From IMG/VR virus record IMGVR_UViG_3300026484_000105, positions 1 through 64,000 of that record: 64,000 nucleotides of DNA; one strand, written 5' to 3'. Source of the stretch: a virus. The position numbers and the translations under genes are program-made. The first letter of the stretch is position 1. Each line of letters opens with the position of its first letter. A model generated the notes under the pieces. The model saw nothing but the letters and a program-made list of their open reading frames with translations, was not told the origin of the DNA and ran no database searches. Positions 45,119 to 54,600 of the stretch are shown in pieces.

Positions 45119-47117
45119 CGTTGCCTTCATCCGTATCGTTACTACGAACAGTTCTCTTATGAACTTCTCTAGCTCTCACTAGAAGACGAGACTATATCAT
45201 GCTCTTCTGACACTATATCAGTAAGAGCCAAACCACTTCGATTTAAGCACTAGGTACGTGCACCCACTTGGGCCCTACTCCCCGCTACAGGATAGTCGTT
45301 GAACTTTACCCATATTATTTTTTAATAACTTAGGGTCTTAGCTGCTAAAGGGAACCTTAGGTTCCACGGTTACCTATTATACTATTATAGTGCTGATATT
45401 CATAAACATTTAGTTAGTTACTCTAAACTAAAATATCGAGGCTATATTAATATTAATCACTTAAGATCATCCATACAAGATACAATACTGTATCCCAGTA
45501 GCTTTGCAACTACTCTTGTTAAACCATCATAGACTAGTTTCCTGCCTATTGTGGTGGTATAGCTTTAAGGCTTTCCAGCAATTCAATTTGTTATTCGACA
45601 TGCTTCTCAACATGAAGGATCAATTTGTTCTTTAACTTAAATTTAACAACATCTTTTGGACTCGTGTCCATGGGCAACTTCTCACCCTTACATAAATCAA
45701 GTATATTCCGATAATACTTGTTATTAACAACATACATTTTCTCTTTACACAGCATATAAGTTAGATATTCTTCTATGTTCTTTAGCTTAGTAAACGGTAT
45801 CCTTATAAGAGGGATCTTATTCATTTTAGCTAAATGGTTCTTTTCGGCATCAGACTTCTTCTGTATTTTGAATGCTTTCTCGCCACCAAAGAACTTTACA
45901 GGTTTGAAATGTTGTATACCATCAAATTCTATTAGAATATTTAATTCTGGTAGATAGAAGTCATACATGTATCTATTTTCATTAAGCCGATAATTCTTGA
46001 TGTAATCAATCTTATTAAGTTCCAAAAATATACGTATACGTTGCTCACCTTTAGATTCGCTACATAACGGACACCCAGCTTGTTTATGTATATGGTCATC
46101 AGGCGTAATTCTAAATTCACCATGTTTTTTACAAATTAATGTAACCTTAGTTTTCTTATTTGTATAATTAACCATACTATAATCATATCTAGAACCGTGT
46201 AAATTTATAGCCTTCTCTATCCATTCTTTAGTAGTGTAGTTATAATTATTAGTACATTTAACACACTTAGCCCCATTATAATGGTTCCATGGAATTTGTT
46301 CGAAATCACCATGTACCCTACATCTTATAGTAACCTTATTTTTTGAATTTATATATTTAGTTTTACTATAATCATATAGATCACCATGAACCTTTCTCGA
46401 ACGTTCTATAAATTCTTCTGTAGTTAATGTATCCTGTTCTACCCTACTTACGATACCGCATTGTTTACAGCCACTACCAGATATATGATGAAATCTGTTT
46501 TGTGTAAACTCACCATGTATCGGACAGATGATTTTTATACTACCATCCTTAACGCTATAGCTTTCTGGTATATATAAATACTTACCATTATGCACTTTAT
46601 TAGCTTTATCAATGAACTTCTTGGCCTTAGATAGAATCTTATTAATAGGAGTTATATAAGCGCATTTGGGACATCCCTGTCCTTTTATATGTTTAGTTGG
46701 TTTTTGCTTAAACGGACCGTGTTCTTTACACTGTATAGTTACTGCAGTCCTTGCATCTATGAATTCAACTAATGTATAATTGTACCTATTACCGTGTGCT
46801 TCATGGGCCTTTAATAAGAAGGTTTCTTTTGTCATTCTTAATTTATCTTTAGCACATTCTCTACACCCTTGTTTATTCCGTATATGTGAAAATGGTCTTT
46901 GTTTAAAATCACCATGTATCGGACATGTGATTATTAGTGGTACGTCAGATAGTATGTACTCTGTTTTGTCGTACCTGTATTTGTTGTTATGTACTTCTTT
47001 GGCTTTCTTTATAAAAGCTTCTGTTTTTGTTGTTTTCATTTTTTTCCTATTAGTTTATGTATGTAAATAATATGCGTTTATTATCTATTTCACTCTAATA
47101 GTACCCGTAAAAAAATC
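45119..47117 (-). ncRNA. Group I intron in RNA polymerase beta' gene, about 1999 nt, with homing endonuclease ORF
   Basis: On the minus strand the intron begins GATTTTTTTACGGG and ends GAAGGCAACG, so the exon ends in T and the intron in G, as group I introns require. The core is in the last 470 bases: GTTCAACGACTATCC (about 45291-45305) and GATATAGTCTC (about 45186-45196). A hairpin pairs CTTCTAG with CTAGAGAAG (P9-like), and another with an AGTA loop follows it. These match the intron at 37535-38113. The endonuclease gene occupies 45591-47039. A clear P1 pairing was not resolved. The splice junction is fixed by restoration of ADFDGD. Confidence 0.9.
45591..47039 (-). CDS. Intron-encoded homing endonuclease with five zinc-type repeats, 482 aa
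   Basis: Five tandem repeats of about 60-70 residues cover residues 5-335. Each has a helix with F/W-I-x-K-A-x-x-(V/A/L)-H, a Y-x-Y strand, an I-x-C-x-x-HG-x-F segment, an H-I-x-x-(G)-x-GC-x-x-C ending and so a probable Cys/His zinc site. The C-terminal part has LLIEFDGIQHFKP, a GGEKAFKIQKKSDAEK helix and an IPLIRIPF strand, fitting a Vsr/EDxHD-type PD-(D/E)xK-like nuclease. Such F-TflIV-like enzymes spread group I introns by cutting intronless alleles. It starts 78 bases after the intron 5' end with an AATAGGA site. Confidence 0.85.
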   Translation of the reverse strand: MKTTKTEAFIKKAKEVHNNKYRYDKTEYILSDVPLIITCPIHGDFKQRPFSHIRNKQGCRECAKDKLRMTKETFLLKAHEAHGNRYNYTLVEFIDARTAVTIQCKEHGPFKQKPTKHIKGQGCPKCAYITPINKILSKAKKFIDKANKVHNGKYLYIPESYSVKDGSIKIICPIHGEFTQNRFHHISGSGCKQCGIVSRVEQDTLTTEEFIERSRKVHGDLYDYSKTKYINSKNKVTIRCRVHGDFEQIPWNHYNGAKCVKCTNNYNYTTKEWIEKAINLHGSRYDYSMVNYTNKKTKVTLICKKHGEFRITPDDHIHKQAGCPLCSESKGEQRIRIFLELNKIDYIKNYRLNENRYMYDFYLPELNILIEFDGIQHFKPVKFFGGEKAFKIQKKSDAEKNHLAKMNKIPLIRIPFTKLKNIEEYLTYMLCKEKMYVVNNKYYRNILDLCKGEKLPMDTSPKDVVKFKLKNKLILHVEKHVE

Positions 47118-48567
47118 AATCTGCGCCTAATAAATTTAGGTGGGTGAAGTGGGGTGATAACGAGTTCTGGTATGCCTCTGTTAATATCGGATATTCATAA
47201 ACCGTATCAGCCTCTTTCCAATCTACTCCTAAAATGCTAACTTTTCTAGCCTTAACTGTTGTTTTTAGATAAGGTATACTTGGATATATTCCACCTAGAC
47301 CAGTAACAGGGTATCTAGTAAGAAAGCCAGGATATTTATCAACATCTTCATATACAGCTAAGTATATAAGTTCTGCATATGTTATCGGTCTTAAATATTT
47401 GGTATTTATATCATCAGGTATTTCATTAGTATTCTTAATAAACTTAACCTCTTTACCATTATCATATATTAAGGCTAGATAATAATCCTCAACAGTTATA
47501 GGTTCAGATCTTAATTCATCTTGAGCTAATTTATTTATAACTCCATTAAGTCCTTCATCAGATGTCCACATGTCTTTTGTTTTTGGTTTTATATCTACAT
47601 TTACTGTTCTCATAGATTTTTTATCTACAAGCATAGCTGTATTACTATGTAAATCAAATATGTTATTTAACATAAGATTATTTAACTGGTACTTAGTAAT
47701 GGGATTGATAGCTTTAGCATATTGATATAAACCTATAACAGTATTATTAAAACTAATTCTATTTTTAGTATTAGTTAAATCATGTATTACTGATGGTACT
47801 GGTGTGATGACATTTCTGGTAGAATCTCTAAGAGCTCTCTTAGTCCACTTATTTTGTATAAATTTCTTCTTACCATCCATTAAAGAAATATAATGATCGT
47901 ATATCTCAACTATGATAGTTTGTATCTTAAATCTTATTGGATCTAATACCATAGGATCGTTATGTAGAGTAGAGATGTTTTCTAATGCATTTGTTGTGGT
48001 TAGTAGCCTCCTATAAACAGCATTTATTTCATCTTCACTTGGCTTACCATTATCATCAACAATATAATCCCTTAGTCCAGCAGGTATGACTAAAAAGTGA
48101 TCTATGAGTATTTCACCCTTACTATATTTTTTAATAAGCTTTATTTTAAATTCCCTGGCATCACTACCATTACTATTTAATTTAATTTTATCATACTTTT
48201 TCATAAAGAATTCGAAACCAGTATCTCCTTCTTCTGCATTAGAGGAAATGAAATCTCCACCTTTTTCATCCCATTTTGCATAAGTCTTACCAGATAGTAT
48301 ATCTAAATATAACTTTTTTAAACTTGAGATATGTTTAAAGACAAGTGGGTGTAGAACCTTTATATGTAATTTTATATAACCGAATTTATTATTCCGTTCT
48401 TCACTTCCGACCCGACCGAAAGTCTCAGTAGAGAATAAACCATTAGTACTGAAGTTTTTAGTAGATGGTTCAAATATACTTAGGTCACTTACTTCCCTCA
48501 TTACACCTATCTGTTTTCTATTTAATAATAGTAAATCTATATTAAAAGGTGGTAAATTTGACAGCAT
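47118..48567 (-). CDS. RNA polymerase beta' subunit N-terminal part, exon 1 (483 aa plus one base)
   Basis: AAAGGA precedes the ATG. Near the N-terminus FGRVGSEERNNKFGYIKL matches the region after the beta' zinc-finger (a cysteine-free version). KKKFIQNKWTKRALRDSTRNVITP (quoted in two parts: KKKFIQNKW and TKRALRDSTRNVITP, about 234-255) matches [37 protein letters not shown] matches NRAPTLH. The exon ends in SLSPHFTHLNLLGAD plus a T, directly before the intron. Joined to 44952-45118, it gives a 538-aa protein containing the catalytic aspartates. No stop-proximal alternative exists except the TGA three bases after GAD in unspliced RNA, which would leave an inactive protein. Confidence 0.88.
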
Positions 48568-48636
48568 TGCTTTTCCTTTGATAATAATTTTGAATATTCA
48601 ATTAAACGATACTTGTATAATAAATAAGGAGTTAAA

Positions 48637-51600
48637 ATGGCTGCAGTTGATGATATAGATTTAGACGATATGGACTTTGAAGATGACGATATGGATTTCG
48701 GCTTCGATGATCCATTTTCAGAACCACCACCTCCCAAGGATACGAGGGAAGCAGTAAGTAGAACTATAAATAAAGTAGGAAGTAGTTTTATGGATGACTT
48801 TACTGACGATAAGGCTGAAACAGCTGCTGCATTCGTTAAAGAAAGTATTCCAAGTAAGATAAGTGTAGAAGCAAATAATATAATTAATGTTGGAGAATCA
48901 TTTAAGAAAGATATCTTAAAGTCTAGTTCGGAAGTAGCAGAGGCTACTAAACCAATGTTAAAAGCTATTGAAGGGTTGGTTCCTAAGGGTGGTAAGATAG
49001 AAACCCTAGTTAATCTAGCTAAAGAAAAACTAGGTATGAACGATGAGCATCGTACTAGTGAAGATGTTGCTGCTGATGCTGCTGCGATGGCTACTAGTTC
49101 AGTAGTTAACGTTTTAGGAGAGATGCAAGATAGAGATACTATAAGAGAAACTATAACAGCATCTATAGCCGACAAGAAGACACAATCTCAATTAGATCTA
49201 AGTGCTATTCAGGCAGGACACCTAGAAGCGATAAGTAATTTTAATATAGATGTAACTAATAGTTTTTACAGGAAATCATTAGAATTACAATATAGACATT
49301 TATTTACAACAACAGAACAACTAGATGTTACTAAACAGGGTTTCGAAACCTTTAAAAATCAATTAGAATCAATCGTTGCTAACAGCGCATTACCAGATTT
49401 AGTTAAAACAAGAAATTCAGAATTTATGAAACACCGCTTATTAGAAAGAGCTGGTGAGAGTTTATTTGCCAGAACAGGTGTCTTTGATAATATAAAGAAA
49501 AGACTATCCAATGAAGTACAGGGTGTAACATCCGTATTAACTAGCGGTATTACTAGTCTTGGTGATGCTGCTGACATGGTTAAAAGTACTAGTGAGATGT
49601 CTGCTATGGCTGGCGGTACTGAAGGGATGGTCGGAGGATTACTTGCTGGTGGAGTAAGAGGACTAGTAGGTACTAAAGTAGGTGACATATTAGGTAAGAC
49701 TAAGGTTGGTAAAAAAGGTATAGAACTAGTAAGAAATTTTAATCTAGATCCTTCCGAAGCACTTAAAGATATGGCTGATAATAGACCAGATGGTGTATTT
49801 AAAAACATATTAGAAACTCTTGGTGATTTTACTGAAAATAAAGATGCTGAAGCATCATATTCCATTAATAAAGTAGATCGAGATAATGTCTCAGTATTTG
49901 ATGGTAGAGCACATACTTCTTTAACTAAGATCATACCTGGACTTTTATCTAAAATCCTAAAAGAAGTTAGTAGTTCAAGAACTGGTAAAGAAGAAGATGA
50001 GTTACGATATGATTATGATACTGGTACTTTTAAAACTACTAGCAGCTTAAAAAATGAAATAACTGAGAAGATTCAAAATGACCTTGTCAGTAGTGGCGTT
50101 AACAGAAACGTTGAAGGTATCATTACAACTATCGTTGAAGAAACTAATCTTAACGTAGACGATGATGAGATAGCTGAAATAAAACAAGCACTCCTAAGTT
50201 ATGTTATTAAAGGTAAAAGACTACTAGTTAACAAACTTGAAGAAGATGGTCTCTACGACGAATTAGATCCTAAGTTATCTAAAAAATTTAAAAAAGCTAT
50301 AACTGATTTTACAGAAACTAAAGATGATGATCTAAATTATAAAAGAGTTAGGCACCTAAATAATGAATTAGGATATATAAAGGATAGAGCTCCGTCACCT
50401 CAAGAACTACTTAATAAGTATTCTGATGCAGGTAGTATTGATCTTCTAAAAGATGCAGGTATAGTAGAACTTGATAGTGTTACAGGTGAATACAAATTAG
50501 ATAACGCTAGTTATAAGACACATATGACTACTGCTATTAAAACAGCTAAAGATAAAGATCAAGAAGAGGAAGAAGAACCTAAGACGATAGCTGAGAAATT
50601 AGCTGAAAAATATATCAAAAAGAAAAAGAAAGATGTAGATTCTATAACTCAAGAAGAGGAAGAAGAAGCTCCTATAAATAAAGGTTTTATAAATAGAGCT
50701 AAAGGTAAAGTCTCTTCATTTGGTGGTACGATAGAACAGGACATCATCAATACTATAGATGGTAAGCACGATATAGGTGGTAAAGCTAAGCGGTTTGCTA
50801 AAGAGGCTAACAAATATGTTACAGGTAAAGAGGATCTATCTGGTTACAAATTTAGCACTGAATCTAATCTAAAAAACAATTTAGCACCACAGACTAAACG
50901 CCGATCATTATTGGGTGATTTCAAAACAGTTAAAACAGAATTATCTGAAATACATTCTGTAGATGACGCTTTAAATAAAGCCAGAAATATAGATAATTTC
51001 AAAGATACTGAAAGTAAAATAAAAGCTATAAATGATTTAGTGTCTTCTAGTAAAGATCCAAAGGACTTTATAGAAAAAATAAAAGAAACTGATGATTATA
51101 AAAAATTATCTACAGATATAAAAAATCATATAGATAAACTAGAAAGTAAAGTGCCTACCGTAAAAACAGAAGCAAAGAAATTTGTAGAAGATAGGGTAAG
51201 CGATTTAAAGGATAATTCGCATTATAAAAATATAGTAGAATCTGATATAGTAAAAGATTCTAAAGCTAAAGCTAAAACCTTAGTAAAAACAGTAAAAGAT
51301 AGTAAGATAGTTTCCGATATAAAAGATTCTGAACTTGCTAATAAAGTCACAACTGATATTACTCTATTAAAAGATAGAGTATCCAAACTTACGGAACTAA
51401 CTGATCTTAATAACATAGTTACAGAATTATGGACTAAGGCATCTGAACATTATGATTATCTGGAAACTTTGGAAGATACAAAAAGTAATAGGGCTAAGAA
51501 AAAGGAACTCTATAGATATATAAGATTTTTAGAGAATATAAGATTAGATAAGCTTGATCCTAAAGATGCTAAGTTAAAGGTATCTAAAGCTACTGTTAAA

Positions 51601-54600
51601 TTAGGTAAAATACTTCTAACCAAAACAGCAGAAACATTTACAGAAACATCTAAAGATAAAGTAAGTAAAATTATAACTTCTAGTAAAGACAAGATAGAAG
51701 AAATAAAAGATATAGATGTTAGTAAGGTAAAAGACATTAAGGTATCTGATGCTACGCAGTATGCTATGGATACTGTAGTGACTGCTAAGGTAAAAAGTAA
51801 GCAGTTAAAAGATGACTTTAAGAAAACTGAACTATATAAATCAGCAGAAGATAAATATAAAACAGTAGAAAGTTCCATTAGTAGTAAAATAGATAAGACT
51901 ATAACCGTTACTAAAAAAGCAGAAATATTATCAGAAGTGGATAATGTACTACTTGATAATATAATAAAAGTACAGAAGTCTAATGTAGATGAGGTACTTA
52001 AAAAAGAGAGAATAAGCAAACTAAACGAGTCTAGACAAAAAATAAAAGCAGCTGATGTAAGTAAACTAAGACCAAAAGATTTAACTAGACTAGTTAGTGA
52101 TAGTCTAAGTCCTTTAAAAGACATAATTACAGCAGATATAAAAACAAAAGCTTTGGATGCAAAAGATAATATATCAAGCAAAAAAGACGAGTTTATAAGT
52201 AAAGTACAGGATAAGGTACCTGCATTAAAAACTACTGGTAACTTTTCAGAACAATTAACTACAGCTAAAACATATACTTTAGATAAAGTAGATACCGTAA
52301 AAGATACTACAACTAATATATTGCCTGCAATACCCAATCCTAATTCATTTAGTATAAATGATATTAAGTTAAAAATAGTAGGCTTCTTAGATAAATCTTT
52401 TAAAGAGTTGGAGAAAGTAGAAGACTATTTAAATAAGAATCCAGATGAGGCTAAAGATAATTCTGACAAAGTAAATAAGATTAGAAAGAATTTAGCTACA
52501 TTAAGAAATACAAATCCAGAAGATAAAGAAACTGTATCTACTCTTACAAAAACAATTAAAGAGGATATAGAATCACTAGTAGATAAGATTCTACCATCTG
52601 AAAAACTTAGTAAGACATATAGTGCTGAAGATATAGAAAAAGAAAGAGCTAAAGATAGAGCTAAAGAGAAAGAAAGTACCGAGAACAGTCTTTTAGATAT
52701 AATTAATTCTGATGATCCGTTAGGTACTCTTAAGAATAAGCTTAAAAGGGCTGCAACCAGTAGGATAAAATCCACTGCTACAGGTGCAGTTAAAGCAGCA
52801 TTTAATTTTATTAAGAGAGATGCTGAAAGAGGTAAAAGACTAAGAAGTTATCTTAAAAAGAAATTATTCAATAAGAAGAAAACAGGTCCAGGGATACTCC
52901 ATAGATCCTTAAATAAAGTACTCAATGCGACAGGCAAGGTAATCACAACTGTAGGTACCACTGGAGCAAATGTCGTAAAAGCGGATATCGATAATGGTGA
53001 GAAACTAAGGGATAAATTAAAGAATCTATTTAATAAAAAGAGGAATACAGAAACTATAAAGGAAGATGTTCCTGCAAATAGAATAGATTATAAAGAAGAA
53101 AAGAAAAATGGTCCTGGTATAGTTGGGTCAGCAAATAAAGTAAATTCTGCTTTTGATAGGGACGGGTCTGGTCATAGAGATGGGTCATGGTTGGACAGAC
53201 TTAAGAAAAAGAAAGATGTGCTTAAAAATAAGAATAAAACATTTTTAGCTAAAGCAAAAGATAGTAGTTTTAGTTGGTTGCCTATATTATTAGGAGCTTT
53301 TAGTTTTATTAAGCCGTTATTGAGTAAGTTGGTATCTGGAATAAAGAATCTTGGTAGTTTTATTGTTAAGGGTATTGGTAAGGCATTTAAGTCAGTTGGT
53401 AGTTTTCTATTAAATGGTATAAAAGGTATATTCGGTAGTCTTGGTAAAATGTTGGCTGGTCCATTGAATGCAGTAAAAGATGTAGCCTCTAAGGGTCTAG
53501 ATAAAACTAAAGAATTAGCCAGTAAAGCAGCCGACAAAGTTAAGGGTATAGGTGCTGCTGTATATAATAAAGCTAAAACCTTCGGAAGTAAAGTAATTAA
53601 TGGTATGAAGAATACCAAGGGTGGTAAACTTATTGCTAATGGTATTAAAACTACCAAAGATGCTATAACAAGTGTTGGCAGTAAAGCTATAAGTACTTTG
53701 GAAAATAGTAGAGTTGGAAAAGCTACTACTAAACTTGTTGGTAAAGCAGTAGAAAAGGTTCCCACTAAAAGCATCCTTAATTTATTGAAATCGTTTAAGT
53801 CTACAATATTTAAAAAGCTAGGTAAACGAGCAGGTAGTAAAGTTGCTGCTAAATTGGCTGCGAAAACTGCGGCTAGAGTCATTCCTTTTGCAGGTACTGC
53901 ATTGTTGGCATATGATGCGGCTAAGATAGGTTATGATATGTTCCATAATGGTACTAGTCTTAAGAGTGCTATTTCTAAACAGATACTTGGTTTTGATTTA
54001 TTTGGAGATGAGGCAGCTAAAGATGAAGATGGCAATCTTATTAAACCAGATGAAAAGGGTGTGACGAAGTCTAGTACTGGCGATCACATTGATACAGAAA
54101 GAAAAGAGAGCAATAAGGAAACAGCTAAGGTTAAAGATGGGGATTCCATTAAACCAAATGAAAAGAGGGTAAAGAGATCCATTGTAAAAAGACCTCCTGT
54201 AAAGAGATCCAGTACCGATGACTACATTGATGCTGAAAGAAGAGAGGACGATAAGGAAGCTGCTAGAATTGAAAGGGAATTAGTGAATAAGAAATTTACT
54301 GTAAAATCTAGAGATGTTATTGTAGATAAGTATGGTTCTACTATAAGAACGAGATCCAAAAAAGAGTTAATCGCAAATCCAGATGTCGATTCTAAAGGGG
54401 CAAATGGCATTAATAAAGTAGGTGGATCACCTGTTAAGATGGGAGGAATTAAAAACAAAGTTCTACCAATGACCCCTATTAATAATGAAAAATTCAAACC
54501 TGTTTCAAAATACGATATTCTTAATTCGTTAGCTATTATACAAAAACAAATAGAAGTAGATAGGGGAAAACTCAAAAAGAGAGTAAACACAAATGGCAAG

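Noticed and set aside
44952-45179. Stand-alone 75-aa protein beginning MRAREVHKRT
   Set aside because: The first 20 codons are intron 3' end sequence forming hairpins; the real coding part starts at 45118 and completes the ADFDGD motif.
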